DNA of 64,000 bases from Phenylobacterium sp. (GCF_030680185.1 NZ_JAUXVZ010000011.1:100713-164712), one strand, 5' to 3'; positions 19,580 to 28,566 are shown, counted from the first letter of the stretch. The notes: generated by a model from the sequence alone, not told the origin. Numbers and translations are program-made.

Positions 19580-19740
19580 GTGATAAGGACAGACCCGCAG
19601 ATCCCCCGCGGGAGCCCGGCTCGGACGCCGATCAGCGTCGCCGAGACCTCGAAAACAACCCGGCCCTCAGCCCGGTGGGACCGCAGGGCGGGGCGGCTAT
19701 CGCCCCACTGCGCCGGAAGGCCGAAGACAAGGGCGACTGA
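19576..19740 (+). CDS. Small hydrophilic protein coupled to the GNAT gene
   Basis: A 54-residue frame beginning MSDKDRPADPPREPGSDA and ending with RRKAEDKGD. It overlaps the GNAT stop codon by four bases (ATGA), a strong sign of real translation. The protein is very polar, proline- and charge-rich, probably disordered, and has no recognisable domain. Its last five codons and stop are duplicated in tandem immediately downstream, followed by a terminator. Confidence 0.6.
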   Translation: MSDKDRPADPPREPGSDADQRRRDLENNPALSPVGPQGGAAIAPLRRKAEDKGD

Positions 19741-19758
19741 GAACAAGGGCGACTGAGA
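19727..19758 (+). repeat. Tandem 16-bp duplication at the end of the small ORF
   Basis: The 16-mer ACAAGGGCGACTGAGA occurs at 19727-19742 and again, exactly adjacent, at 19743-19758. The second copy repeats the last codons and the stop of the 54-residue ORF, in the untranslated tail. Confidence 0.85.
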
Positions 19759-19763
19759 AACAG

Positions 19764-19794
19764 AAACGGCCCTCCCATGACAGGAGGGCCGTTT
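19764..19794. terminator. Bidirectional Rho-independent terminator
   Basis: A perfect 12-bp inverted repeat (19764-19775 and 19783-19794) with a 7-base loop, carrying A on one side and T on the other. It lies between the convergent GNAT/small ORF unit and the gene at 19821-20120 and can serve both. Confidence 0.85.
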
Positions 19795-19820
19795 GTCGTC
19801 GATCACCTAAGGCGTTCGCC

Positions 19821-20120
19821 CTAGCCGGCGCGGGCCATGATGGCTTCCAGAGCCTGAGCCTTGACCTCGGCGTCCTCTGTCAGGCGCCGGGCGATCTCGC
19901 GGACGCCGGGCGGATAGAACTCGCCGCCGCCGGCGATTTCGGCGCTCAGCCGCTCGACATCGTTAAGGGCCGCTTCAAGGGCGCGCACATGCTCGCCCAC
20001 GAGGCTGCGGGCCTCCGCTTGCAGCCGGCGCACGCGCTCGGCCACCGCCGTATCTGAATTCGTCCGTTCGACAGTCGCCACCTTACCGCTGGCGGCCACC
20101 ACACTGAGAGACGGTGACAT
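19821..20120 (-). CDS. Hypothetical coiled-coil protein
   Basis: A 99-residue cytoplasmic protein without cysteines. Residues about 22-62 are strongly helical with heptad-like spacing (VRRLQAEARSLVGEHVRALE), then GGGEFYPPGVREIARRLTED forms a second helical unit. I do not recognise a named family, but the clean composition, a terminator after it and the high-GC codon bias support a real gene. Its function is unknown. Confidence 0.68.
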   Translation of the reverse strand: MSPSLSVVAASGKVATVERTNSDTAVAERVRRLQAEARSLVGEHVRALEAALNDVERLSAEIAGGGEFYPPGVREIARRLTEDAEVKAQALEAIMARAG

Positions 20121-20776
20121 GGATCACCTCATTCTATTGTTGGTGGAGTTGCGGCGAGCCGAGAAGACGTCTCGCCAAAACCAACCCCTGATCTGAAGCA
20201 TCTACGAATGGCGAAGCCGGAAGTTCCGTCGCCGCCGTCGTCAGATCTTCATGTGGGGCTTTTCGGTCACGGTGTGAGAGGTGGAGAGGTCGAAAAAAGC
20301 TAGGCCTCCTATCAGCAGACCTGAGCCCTAGCGTCCTGGGTGCCCTGCATCTCCAAGGAGGGGCGGTAAGCCGAGAGCGGTCAGGACTCTTGAGCAACCA
20401 TTTTGAGCGAACTCTATGGAATCCGAATCATTGTGGTTTGTCGGGAATCGGCAGAATCCCGTACCCAGGTCCACTGATGGTGTGAAAGCCGGTGGATATC
20501 CCAATATGTAGTGGCTAATCCCGCCTTGACTCCCGGCGGAGCAAGAGTCATGCCTTAACTACACAGCCCACCAAATGGCGAAGCCGCCGGGTCTGGTACA
20601 CCCGACGGCTTCAATGCGATGGGCTCCTGCAATCCACTGGCTTGAGGGTGCAGGGACCGTTCGCGTGCACGGCAGTTTGTCTCTGCCATAGTCGGTTTTG
20701 TCAACCCTCAAGTCGAACCTGAACAGCCTGCCTTTGCAGCAGAACGGGCGGCGTTCAGAGTATTTGAGGTGTTAAT
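20121..20776. other. Gene-poor, AT-richer intergenic region
   Basis: About 650 bases with no convincing gene; short frames here lack family or codon-bias support. Base composition falls well below the surrounding level from about 20400 on. Several short inverted repeats occur (for example CCGCC 20521-20525 with GGCGG 20535-20539, GACTC 20528-20532 with GAGTC 20545-20549, and the larger hairpin at 20565-20625). The region could hold the promoter of the mini-protein at 20777, an unannotated small RNA, or decayed foreign DNA. Confidence 0.5.
20565..20625. other. Two-part hairpin, possible structured RNA
   Basis: An outer stem AGCCCA/TGGGCT (20565-20570 with 20620-20625) encloses a strong inner stem. 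GAAGCCG-C-CGGGT (20580-20592) pairs with ACCCG-A-CGGCTTC (20600-20612), giving 12 pairs and one mismatch with a 7-base loop. No T run follows. No gene overlaps it, and I cannot match it to a known RNA family. Confidence 0.45.
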
Positions 20777-20983
20777 ATGGCGTCGTATTATGTGAACGAC
20801 AATGCTCAGGCGGGTGGTGATCACGAAGTGCATGTAGGGTCATGCTCGTATCTGCCAAATGTCTCCAATCGCCGCTACTTGGGTGAGTTTGCTTCTTGCC
20901 AACCTGCGGTTCAGGAGGCGAAGAAATTCTACACTCAATCGAACGGCTGCTATTGGTGTTCTTCCGCTTGCCATAGCGGCTGA
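20777..20983 (+). CDS. Small cysteine-rich protein, likely acquired
   Basis: A 68-residue protein starting at an ATG with an upstream GAGG site. It contains NDNAQAGGDHEVHVGSCSYL, then LGEFASCQPAVQEAKKFY, and ends with GCYWCSSACHSG. The four cysteines and several histidines (C-x19-C, then C-x2-C-x3-C) suggest a small metal-binding or disulfide-stabilised domain. I recall similar short proteins scattered across unrelated bacteria, but no function. The gene is about 45-50% GC in a far richer genome, so it was probably acquired by transfer. It stands alone, facing uvrB. Confidence 0.75.
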   Translation: MASYYVNDNAQAGGDHEVHVGSCSYLPNVSNRRYLGEFASCQPAVQEAKKFYTQSNGCYWCSSACHSG

Positions 20984-20988
20984 CCTTA

Positions 20989-21017
20989 GAGGGGGGCGAG
21001 CTAGTCTCGCCTCCCTC
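20989..21017. terminator. Convergent hairpin between the mini-protein gene and uvrB
   Basis: Arms 20989-21000 and 21006-21017 (one mismatch) form a GC-rich stem directly after the mini-protein stop and just past the uvrB stop on the other strand. There is no long T run on either side. Confidence 0.55.
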
Positions 21018-21021
21018 CTCG

Positions 21022-23274
21022 TTACAGCTTCCCCTTCCGGAACCGCTCCTGGGCCTCGGCGCGGGCCTCGGCCTTGACGCGCTTCACCGCGGAGCGGTCG
21101 ACGGTCTCGCCTTCGCCGGTGAGGGCTTCGTTGGCGAATTCCAGGTCCATCAGCTTCAGGCGCTTGATCTCGTCGCGCAGGCGCGCGGCGGTCTCGAACT
21201 CCAGGTCTGCGGCGGCCTGGCGCATCTTGCCTTCCAGGTCGCGCAGGGTGGCCTTGAAATTGTCGCCCATGAAGGGCTTGGCCTCCTCGGCCAGCTCCGT
21301 GCGGACCAGCGGGCGGTCCTTCTCATAGGCGCTGGCGAGGATTTCCTTGATCTGGCTCTTCACGCTCTCGGGCGTGATGCCGTGGGCGGCGTTGTACTCT
21401 TCCTGCCGTTCCCGCCGACGCTGGGTCTCGGCCATGGCGCGTTCCATGGAGCCGGTGATCCGGTCGGCATAGAGGATCACTCGGCCGTCGATATTCCGCG
21501 CCGCCCGGCCGATGGTCTGGATCAGCGAGGTCTCCGAACGCAGGAAACCCTCCTTGTCGGCGTCGAGGATGGCCACCAGGCCGACCTCGGGGATGTCCAG
21601 GCCCTCGCGCAGCAGATTGATCCCCACCAGCACGTCGAAGACGCCCAGGCGCAGGTCGCGGATGATCTCGATGCGTTCGATGGTGTCGATGTCGGAGTGC
21701 ATGTAGCGGACCTTCAGGCCCTGCTCGTGCATGTACTCCGTCAGGTCCTCGGCCATCTTCTTGGTCAGCACGGTGATCAGGCCGCGATACCCCTGGGCGA
21801 TGGTCTGGCGCACCTCGTCGATGACGTCGTCCACCTGGGAGAAGCCGTCCTTGGAGACCGGACGGACCTCCACCGGCGGGTCGATCAGGCCGGTGGGGCG
21901 GATCACCTGCTCGACGAAGACCCCGCCGGTCCGTTCCATCTCCCACGCGCCCGGCGTCGCCGAGACATGGACGGTGTCGGGCCGCATGGCGTCCCATTCC
22001 TCGAACTTGAGCGGGCGGTTGTCGAGGCAGGAGGGCAGGCGGAAGCCATACTCCGCCAGGGTGAACTTGCGCCGATAGTCCCCGCGATACATGCCGCCGA
22101 TCTGCGGCACGGCCTGGTGGCTCTCGTCGACGAACAGCAGGGCGTTCTCGGGGATGTATTCGAAGAAGGTCGGCGGCGGCTCGCCCGGCCGGCGGCCCGA
22201 CAGATAGCGGCTGTAGTTCTCGATCCCGGCGCAGGAGCCGGTGGCCTGGATCATCTCGATGTCGAAGGTGGTGCGCTGCTCCAGACGCTGGGCCTCCAGC
22301 AGCTTGCCGTTGGCCACCATCCACTCGAGCCGCTCCTTGAGCTCGGCCTTGATCTGCACCACCGCCTGGTTGAGCGTCGGCCGGGGCGTCACGTGGTGGC
22401 TGTTGGCGTAGATCTTTATCCCTTCCAGGTCGGCGATCTTCTTGCCCGTGAGGGGATCGAATTCCGAGATCGACTCCACCTCGTCGCCGAACAGGCTGAC
22501 CCGCCAGGCGCGGTCTTCATAGTGGGCCGGGAAGATCTCGATGGTGTCGCCGCGGCGGCGGAAGGTCCCGCGCTCGAAGGCCTGATCGTTGCGCTTGTAC
22601 TGCAGGGCCACGAGGTCAGCCATCAGCTGCTTCTCGTCGATCCGCTCCCCCGGCGCGAGGGTGAAGGTCATGGCGGTGTAGGTCTCCACCGACCCGATGC
22701 CATAGATGCAGGAGACCGAGGCGACGACGATGACATCGTCCCGCTCCAGGATCGCCCGGGTGGCCGAGTGGCGCATCCGGTCGATCTGCTCGTTAATCGA
22801 GGAGTCCTTCTCGATGTAGGTGTCCGTCCGCGGGACGTAGGCCTCCGGCTGGTAGTAGTCGTAGTAGGAGACGAAGAACTCGACTGCGTTGTCCGGGAAG
22901 AAGGCCTTGAACTCGGAATAGAGCTGGGCGGCCAGGGTCTTGTTGGGCGCCAGGATCAGGGCCGGCCGCTGGGTCTCGGCGATGACCTGGGCCATCGTAT
23001 AGGTCTTGCCCGAGCCGGTGACGCCCAGCAGCACCTGGTCGTGCTCGCGGCCCTCGAGGCCCGCCACCAATTCCTTGATCGCCTGCGGCTGGTCGCCGGC
23101 GGGCTGATAGTCGGACACCAGATTGAAGCGCTTGCCCCCCTCCGACTTGGCCGGCCGCGCCGGGCGGTGGGGTTTCCACAGCATCGGCATGGCGGTTTCG
23201 TCGTAGTCGAAGGCCCCCGACATGTCGGCGACCCCCTGCAGGGGTGGGGAAGGGGCGGTCTTTGAGCGCGGCAT
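21022..23274 (-). CDS. uvrB: UvrABC excinuclease subunit B
   Basis: A 750-residue central component of nucleotide-excision repair. It receives damage from UvrA, verifies it with its helicase-like motor and positions UvrC. Walker A is GVTGSGKT (84-91), and the beta-hairpin that probes the strand contains [28 protein letters not shown] and [10 protein letters not shown] are the helicase motifs. A C-terminal UVR motif (about 690-725) contacts UvrC. A second ATG 17 codons later (MSGAFDYD) is a possible start. In many bacteria the gene is under LexA control, but I did not identify an SOS box here. Confidence 0.97.
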   Translation of the reverse strand: MPRSKTAPSPPLQGVADMSGAFDYDETAMPMLWKPHRPARPAKSEGGKRFNLVSDYQPAGDQPQAIKELVAGLEGREHDQVLLGVTGSGKTYTMAQVIAETQRPALILAPNKTLAAQLYSEFKAFFPDNAVEFFVSYYDYYQPEAYVPRTDTYIEKDSSINEQIDRMRHSATRAILERDDVIVVASVSCIYGIGSVETYTAMTFTLAPGERIDEKQLMADLVALQYKRNDQAFERGTFRRRGDTIEIFPAHYEDRAWRVSLFGDEVESISEFDPLTGKKIADLEGIKIYANSHHVTPRPTLNQAVVQIKAELKERLEWMVANGKLLEAQRLEQRTTFDIEMIQATGSCAGIENYSRYLSGRRPGEPPPTFFEYIPENALLFVDESHQAVPQIGGMYRGDYRRKFTLAEYGFRLPSCLDNRPLKFEEWDAMRPDTVHVSATPGAWEMERTGGVFVEQVIRPTGLIDPPVEVRPVSKDGFSQVDDVIDEVRQTIAQGYRGLITVLTKKMAEDLTEYMHEQGLKVRYMHSDIDTIERIEIIRDLRLGVFDVLVGINLLREGLDIPEVGLVAILDADKEGFLRSETSLIQTIGRAARNIDGRVILYADRITGSMERAMAETQRRRERQEEYNAAHGITPESVKSQIKEILASAYEKDRPLVRTELAEEAKPFMGDNFKATLRDLEGKMRQAAADLEFETAARLRDEIKRLKLMDLEFANEALTGEGETVDRSAVKRVKAEARAEAQERFRKGKL

Positions 23275-23352
23275 GAGGGAGAAGGTAGGCGTCCAGGAGG
23301 CTGGGCGCCAGCGTGGCTGCTGACACCATGGCGCCAGCAGTGCGGTCAGGCC

Positions 23353-23430
23353 CTAGAAGAAGCCCCCGCCGCTATAGGCCACGGCGCAGGCGGCGGCCAA
23401 GACGCCAAGGGAGAACAACAGATGGCGCAC
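23353..23430 (-). CDS. Possible 25-residue membrane micro-protein
   Basis: A GTG-started frame reading MRHLLFSLGVLAAACAVAY then a Ser-Gly-rich end, with GGAG 6 bases upstream. It is essentially one hydrophobic helix. It is too short for family evidence and could be fortuitous, but the ribosome-binding site and the absence of any other gene in the gap make it worth keeping. Confidence 0.3.
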   Translation of the reverse strand: MRHLLFSLGVLAAACAVAYSGGGFF

Positions 23431-23522
23431 CGCCCGCTCCTCGAAGTTCCTGTTCGGAACTTTAGGCGATAGGGCGATGCGCCACGTCGGGCATGATCCA
23501 GACGGACTAGGCGGACGCCAGA

Positions 23523-23702
23523 CTACTGGTCGACGCCCTTGCTGACGGCGGTGCCGACGGCTGCGCCGGCCGCGGCGCCCACGGGGCCGCCCACGACGGC
23601 GCCAGCCACGGCGCCGGTGGCCGCCCGCTGCTCCACATTGTGGCCACAGGCGGCCAGTAGAAGGCCCGCCGAAACGAGGCAAACGCCAAGGACCTTACGC
23701 AT
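23523..23702 (-). CDS. Small glycine-zipper lipoprotein
   Basis: A 59-residue protein. Its signal peptide ends in the lipobox LLAAC (Cys19), and the rest is an Ala/Gly/Val repeat (AVAGAVVGGPVGAAAGAAVG) typical of glycine-zipper outer-membrane lipoproteins. These insert into or stiffen membranes and are often stress-related. GGAGAG lies 6 bases before the ATG. It is probably monocistronic; the longer frame through 24269 is not genuine. Confidence 0.78.
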   Translation of the reverse strand: MRKVLGVCLVSAGLLLAACGHNVEQRAATGAVAGAVVGGPVGAAAGAAVGTAVSKGVDQ

Positions 23703-23976
23703 GTTGATCTCTCCGAGAGTTGTTCCGAACAAACGGTCGCTAACGGCCAAGGTTCCCGCAGCATTGTATGAGTCTCGGCTGACCCCGCCATGGTGCGGCG
23801 CAATAACAGCTTGCGAATCCTTCACGGACCCGTCATAAGCCACGCCACTTTGTCGTAGACCCGTCCTTATCAGTGCGGACGGGCTTCGTTTCGAGACTTC
23901 GGTTTGCATGAGGCGACCGGTTCTCAAGCGATGATGTCGGAGGGCGTATCGCCCTCGCCGCACAGGACAGGACGTT

Positions 23977-25155
23977 TTGCAGAATGATAAGAGGGTGCGC
24001 GCCAATTGGCGTGCCCTGACCGGAGCCGCCATCCTTGGCTCGTCGGTCGGAATTGCGCTTGGCGGCGCATACATGGCTGGCGGCATGGCCAGTGCGGCCA
24101 CCGACCACGCCCGCGCCGCACGGCTGGCGGCGGGCGCGGCGGACGGATACTCGGAGCAGGCGCTCCAGGACGCCGCTGCGCGCATGGACCCCGGCGTGCT
24201 TCGCATCGCCCGGCGCCATGACCCCTTCACCGTGGCCGGCGCAGCCGAGCGCGATCGGCAGAGCGCCATCCTTGTCGCTCGCCTGGAGCGGGGGGCCGGC
24301 GCGGCCTCCCAGCCCCCGATTCTCCGAGCCAGCCTGAACGCAACGCCCTATCCGGCCGCGCCGTTCCGCCTTGGCGGCGCGTTGGAGGCGTCGCGCGAGG
24401 TCGAATGCCTGACCCAGGCGGTCTATTACGAGGCCCGCGGCGAGACCCCGGCCGGACAGGCGGCGGTGGCCCAGGTGGTGATCAACCGCGCCCGGCATCC
24501 GGCCTTCCCCAAGACCGTCTGCGGCGTCGTGTTCCAAGGCGCGAACAGCCGGGTCTGTCAGTTCAGCTTCGCCTGCAACGGTGTGATGCGTCGCCCCGTG
24601 GAGCCCGCCGCCTGGCGCCGGGCCGAGCGGGTCGCCAACCGCGCCCTGTCGGGCGAAGTGATGGCCGATGTCGGCCACGCCACCCATTTCCACACCACCG
24701 CCGTGGCGCCCGCATGGGGGCCGCGTCTCACGCGGGTGACCCAGGTCGGCCAACACGTCTTCTATCGCTTCGGCCGCGGCGCGCCGAGCCGGATGCTGGC
24801 CAGCGCCCACGAGGTCACGCAGGAACAGGCCGAGGCGCCGGTCTATGCCCGCGTCGGCGAAACGGTCCAGCAGGCGGCCGCCGAATCGGCCTCGACCGAC
24901 GACATCCGCCTGACCTCGGCCGTGCTCGTCCCTACGGGCGAGATGTCCATGGGCAAGGGCGGCCCCGCCGAACCCGCCACCGAGCCGGCCTCGGCGCCTG
25001 TCGCCTCCCGCAAGGAGGGCGGCAAGCCCGAAGCCTCGGCCAAGGACGCCGACGCCAAGCCCGCGACGTCCGCCAAGGGCGAGGCCAAGGCGGCCCGCGA
25101 TGAGTCGTCGGCCGACAAGCCGGCGACCAAGCCCAAGGCCGGCCAGACCGCCTAG
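23977..25155 (+). CDS. SleB-type cell-wall hydrolase 1
   Basis: A 392-residue protein with an N-terminal signal/anchor segment (about 10-42). A linker follows with RMDPGVLRIARRHDP near 68-82, then the Hydrolase_2 (SleB) domain at about 140-265. The domain has ECLTQAVYYEARGETPAGQ with the catalytic Glu, then VINRARHPAFP, VCQFSFACNG and DVGHATHFHT. The tail is a low-complexity Ala/Lys/Pro/Glu region. Family members cleave peptidoglycan glycan strands as lytic transglycosylases or amidases. The TTG start has AGGACAGG upstream. The paralogue at 32316 shares both domain and linker motif. Confidence 0.87.
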   Translation: MQNDKRVRANWRALTGAAILGSSVGIALGGAYMAGGMASAATDHARAARLAAGAADGYSEQALQDAAARMDPGVLRIARRHDPFTVAGAAERDRQSAILVARLERGAGAASQPPILRASLNATPYPAAPFRLGGALEASREVECLTQAVYYEARGETPAGQAAVAQVVINRARHPAFPKTVCGVVFQGANSRVCQFSFACNGVMRRPVEPAAWRRAERVANRALSGEVMADVGHATHFHTTAVAPAWGPRLTRVTQVGQHVFYRFGRGAPSRMLASAHEVTQEQAEAPVYARVGETVQQAAAESASTDDIRLTSAVLVPTGEMSMGKGGPAEPATEPASAPVASRKEGGKPEASAKDADAKPATSAKGEAKAARDESSADKPATKPKAGQTA

Positions 25156-25161
25156 ACAGGC

Positions 25162-26118
25162 CTATTCGGCCGCCGTGCTTCGCGCGGCGCGCCGCAGGGC
25201 CTGGGGCGGCTGTCCGAACGCCCGCAACACCGCCCGGCGCATCCGCTCAGCGTCGCCGAAGCCGACGGCTGCGGCCACCTGCTCGACCGTCTCGGCCTCG
25301 GTCTCCAGGCGCGCGCGGGCGGCCTCGACCCGCAGATGCTCCACCGCCTTGGCCGGCGTCATGCCCATCTCTCGCACGAAGGCCCGGGCGAAATTGCGCG
25401 GGCTCATGGCCGCCTGACCCGCCAGCCTTTCCACGCCCAGGGGTTCGCTGAGGCGCGCCCGCGCCCAGTCCAGCAGGCTGGCGAACCGGCCAGACGCCCC
25501 GCCCATGTCCACCAGGGCCGAGAACTGCGACTGGCCGCCAGGTCGCCTGCGGGGAACCACGAGCTGCTGAGCGGTCGCGCGCGCCACCGCCTCGCCCAGG
25601 TCATCGGCGATCAGGGCCAGGGCGAGGTCGATGCCCGCAGTGATTCCGGCCGAACTCCAGAAGGCGCCATCTCGAACATAGATTCGGTCAGGCTCCAGCC
25701 GCACCCCGGGAAACCGCCGGCGGAAGTCTGCCGTGCGGCTCCAGTGGGTGGTGGCGCCGCGCCCATCGAGCAGGCCGGCCTGGGCCAGGATATAGGCCCC
25801 GGAACAGACGCTGGCGGTCCGCCGCGCGCGCCCCGCGGTCTCGCGCACCCAGTCGATCAGGGCGGCCTCCATCAGGGCTGGCCGGGTTCCGTCGCCGCCG
25901 GCCACCACCAGGGTGTCGATGGGCGCGCCGTCCAGCCCTTCGGCGTTCATCGTCGCTCCAGAGGAGCTCGCCACCGCGCCAGCCTGGGCCGCCGCCACCC
26001 GCAGGCGATAGCTGCCTGGCGCATGCCGTTCGGCGATCTCGAAGGCCGCAATGGGGCCTGCGGCGTCCAGAAGCTGGAAGTCGTGGAAGATGAGGACGGT
26101 GATCGGGCGAGGCGGCAT
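25162..26118 (-). CDS. GlxA-type transcriptional regulator (DJ-1/PfpI + AraC HTH)
   Basis: A 318-residue two-domain regulator. Residues about 1-185 form a class I glutamine-amidotransferase-like DJ-1/PfpI domain (VVAGGDGTRP, then SVCSGAYILAQAGLLDGRGATTHW, whose Cys is the usual nucleophile-elbow residue). Residues about 215-318 contain two AraC-type helix-turn-helices (MSPRNFARAFVREMGMTPAK and VGFGDAERMRRAVLRAFGQPP). ATG at 26118 is chosen because the fold begins there; ATG at 26169 is possible. It is divergent from the isonitrile-hydratase-like gene, 83 bases away, so it probably controls that gene. Confidence 0.87.
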   Translation of the reverse strand: MPPRPITVLIFHDFQLLDAAGPIAAFEIAERHAPGSYRLRVAAAQAGAVASSSGATMNAEGLDGAPIDTLVVAGGDGTRPALMEAALIDWVRETAGRARRTASVCSGAYILAQAGLLDGRGATTHWSRTADFRRRFPGVRLEPDRIYVRDGAFWSSAGITAGIDLALALIADDLGEAVARATAQQLVVPRRRPGGQSQFSALVDMGGASGRFASLLDWARARLSEPLGVERLAGQAAMSPRNFARAFVREMGMTPAKAVEHLRVEAARARLETEAETVEQVAAAVGFGDAERMRRAVLRAFGQPPQALRRAARSTAAE

Positions 26119-26201
26119 GGCGGAATCCGAGGGATGAATGTCATTTCCGCCACAACCAGCCCTGGCCATGATGCGCTTGTCAATCACTCACGAGGCCTGC
26201 C

Positions 26202-26894
26202 ATGACCGCCCCCTGCCGCATCGTCTTCCCGCTCTATGCCGGGGTGACCCAGCTGGACTTCACCGCCCCCCACCAGTTCTTCAACCGCATGCCCGGGGCC
26301 GAGACCATCGTCGCCTCGGTAGGCGCGGTCGACGTGGAGGCCGATGGCCTGGTCTTCGCAAAGCTCGCCGATCTGACGACGATCGAGAGCTGCGACGTGC
26401 TCTGCGTGCCCGGCGGATTTGGGACCACGGCGGCCATGCTGGACGAGGCCTATATGGCCGCGATCATGCGGCTCGGCGGCGGCGCGCGCTATGTGACCTC
26501 GGTCTGCACCGGCTCTCTAATCCTGGCCGCGGCCGGCCTGCTGAAGGGCCGCCGGGCCGCCTGTCACTGGGCCTGGCGGGACCTGCTGCCGCTGTTCGAT
26601 GTGGAGGTCGATGAGGCCCGGGTCTGCCGGGACGGCAACGTCATCACCGGCGGTGGTGTGACCGCAGGCCTCGACTTCGCCCTGGTGGCCGGCGCCGAGA
26701 TCTTTGGCGAAGACGCCGCTCGGCGGGTCCAGCTCGGCCTCGAATATGCGCCTGCGCCTCCCTTCGAAGGCGGCCGTCCCGAACTTGCCCAGCCTCACAT
26801 CCTGGAGCAGGTGCAAAAGGCCATGAGCGCCGCCCTGGCCGATCGACGCGCCGGAGCCGTGGAGGCTGCGGCGCGTCTCAAGGCGCGGGTCTGA
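26202..26894 (+). CDS. DJ-1/PfpI family protein, isonitrile-hydratase-like
   Basis: A 230-residue cytoplasmic protein of the InhA subgroup of the DJ-1/PfpI superfamily, whose founding member hydrates isonitriles to N-substituted formamides. The nucleophile Cys102 lies in SVCTGSLILAAAGLLKGRRA, preceded by VPGGFGTTAAM, and GGGVTAGLDFALV is near 150. All key residues are present. It is divergent from a GlxA-type regulator, an arrangement I also know from related genomes. Other DJ-1 activities (glyoxalase, chaperone) cannot be excluded. Its stop lies one base from the converging glycosyltransferase stop. Confidence 0.85.
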   Translation: MTAPCRIVFPLYAGVTQLDFTAPHQFFNRMPGAETIVASVGAVDVEADGLVFAKLADLTTIESCDVLCVPGGFGTTAAMLDEAYMAAIMRLGGGARYVTSVCTGSLILAAAGLLKGRRAACHWAWRDLLPLFDVEVDEARVCRDGNVITGGGVTAGLDFALVAGAEIFGEDAARRVQLGLEYAPAPPFEGGRPELAQPHILEQVQKAMSAALADRRAGAVEAAARLKARV

Positions 26895-26895
26895 G

Positions 26896-28566
26896 TCACC
26901 CCTGGCGCCAGTCGAGCACGCCCATCTTGCACAGCCACAGCAGGCCATAGGTGACGCGCGACCGGCGCTCCGGCGGAATGGCGGCGACCAGGTCGCCAAG
27001 GCGGGCGTCGGGGTGTTCGGCGATGTGGGCGGCCAACTGGGCCAGCTCCGGCCGCGGCGCCCGCCAGGCTTCTCCAAAGCTGTCGAGCTCGACGGCGCGG
27101 GTCAGGGCCGGATCGCGGCTCAGATCGATCCCGGGTCGAACCGACAGGCGCAGATCGGCGCCGGCGGCCGCGGTGGCGAAGCTGCGGTGGTCGGCGAAGG
27201 GGTCGCCATGCAGGGGGTTGAGGCGGGGGCGCGCGTCAGAGGGCGGCGCTGCCCGACGGATCTCGGCCAGTTCGTCGAACAGGGCGCGATAGGTCGGGAT
27301 CACCTGGCGCCAGTCGAAGGTCTCTCGCACCCGCTGGCGGCCAGCCGCACCCATGCGGGCGCGAAGCTCCGGCGAGCCGGCGAGCTCGGCCAGGGCGCGG
27401 GCTGCGGCGCCCACGTCGACGGCGGTGTATTGCGCCGCCTGGCCCACATAGGACTGGTAGGTGTCGATCCGGGCCAGGTGCCGGCGAAGCAGGGCCTCGC
27501 TCGGCGGTCCGGCGCCGGGGATCAGGGTGGGAACGAGAAAGCCGTCCTGGCCATGGCGGATGGTGAAGCGATAGCCGTCCCAGTCGCTGGCCACGACCGG
27601 CAGGCCCGCGGCCATGGCCTCCACCGGCGCCAGGCCGAAGGTCTCCTGGATGTTGTCCACCAGCGACAGGAAGATGTCTGAGGCGGCCCACATCTGGCCG
27701 AGCTGATCGGCGTCATTGCCGTCGATCCAGTGGATGGTCGCGCTCGGCGCATAGGCCCGGGCGGCGGCCTCGAAGTGCGCCCGGTCGGATTCCCGGGCGA
27801 ACCACCCGGCGAGCGCGAAGTGCAAGGGCCTGCCGGCCAGGCGGCCGGCCTCCTCAACCGCGCGGAACATGGGCTGAGGGGCCGCCTTTTCGAAGAAGGA
27901 CAGGCGGCCGACCCAGAGAGCCATCACGTCCTCTTCCGCGAGTCCCAGGCGCGCCCGGGTCTGGCGGCGCACGTCAGGGCGGTCGGCCAGGGCCGCGATC
28001 GCGCCCATGTCGACGCCCAGCGGCAGGATCGGCAGGTGCGGCATGGGCCGGCGCGGCCCGCCGAACCGCTCGCCCAGATAGTCGGTCCATCCCTCGAACA
28101 TGGTCTTGATCGATGCGTGCACCGAGGGCGAGGTGCAGATGATGGCGTCCCACGGATGGACCGGCGCCAGGCTGGCCTGGGCGATCTCCTCGCGCGTCAG
28201 GGGCGGCGCTATGGTGTGGATCAGGCCGACCAGGCTGAAGGCGCTGTCATTCATGAGGCCGCGCCGCGCCCAGGCCATCTCGGCCAGATCCGCCTTGCCG
28301 CGGAAAAGGGTCCCCGCCCGGCGGGCGCGGCCGAGATCCAGCAGCGCCCCTGTCTCGATGGCGGTAGTCAGCGGAAGGTCGCCCGCCAACGCCTCGGCCA
28401 TGCCGCCCGGGTCGGTCGGCGTCGAGGTCAGCATGTGCAGGCGCTCATAGCCGCCGTGTTGGGCGAAGGCGCGATAGAGGGCGAGATTGGCCACATCGCG
28501 GCCAAAGGCGTTGGGGCCAAGGCCGAGCCCGCCGCCGAGGTGATGGATCGCCAGTTCGCCCGACAT
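26896..28566 (-). CDS. Glycosyltransferase, GT-B fold (GT4-like)
   Basis: A 556-residue glycosyltransferase. The N-terminal half (about 1-220) has GLGPNAFGRDVANLALYRA. The C-terminal GT4-like half (about 200-420) carries VGRLSFFEKAAPQPMFRAV, then DIFLSLVDNIQETFGLAPVE and AMAAGLPVVASDWDGY, the E-x7-E nucleotide-sugar-binding region. A helical extension of about 140 residues follows and is not part of the usual domain. Donor and acceptor are unknown. It lies upstream of nadC on the same strand but separately, and may act in surface polysaccharide synthesis. Confidence 0.8.
   Translation of the reverse strand: MSGELAIHHLGGGLGLGPNAFGRDVANLALYRAFAQHGGYERLHMLTSTPTDPGGMAEALAGDLPLTTAIETGALLDLGRARRAGTLFRGKADLAEMAWARRGLMNDSAFSLVGLIHTIAPPLTREEIAQASLAPVHPWDAIICTSPSVHASIKTMFEGWTDYLGERFGGPRRPMPHLPILPLGVDMGAIAALADRPDVRRQTRARLGLAEEDVMALWVGRLSFFEKAAPQPMFRAVEEAGRLAGRPLHFALAGWFARESDRAHFEAAARAYAPSATIHWIDGNDADQLGQMWAASDIFLSLVDNIQETFGLAPVEAMAAGLPVVASDWDGYRFTIRHGQDGFLVPTLIPGAGPPSEALLRRHLARIDTYQSYVGQAAQYTAVDVGAAARALAELAGSPELRARMGAAGRQRVRETFDWRQVIPTYRALFDELAEIRRAAPPSDARPRLNPLHGDPFADHRSFATAAAGADLRLSVRPGIDLSRDPALTRAVELDSFGEAWRAPRPELAQLAAHIAEHPDARLGDLVAAIPPERRSRVTYGLLWLCKMGVLDWRQG

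Noticed and set aside
20134..20397. 87-codon minus-strand frame in the gene-poor region
   Set aside because: Arg/Pro-rich random-looking translation, no ribosome-binding site and no conserved pattern.
20540..20573. Possible tRNA or tmRNA 3' end (sequence ending in CCACCA)
   Set aside because: No T-arm sequence (GTTCRA-type) or acceptor complement is present, and no tmRNA tag coding part was found in the window.
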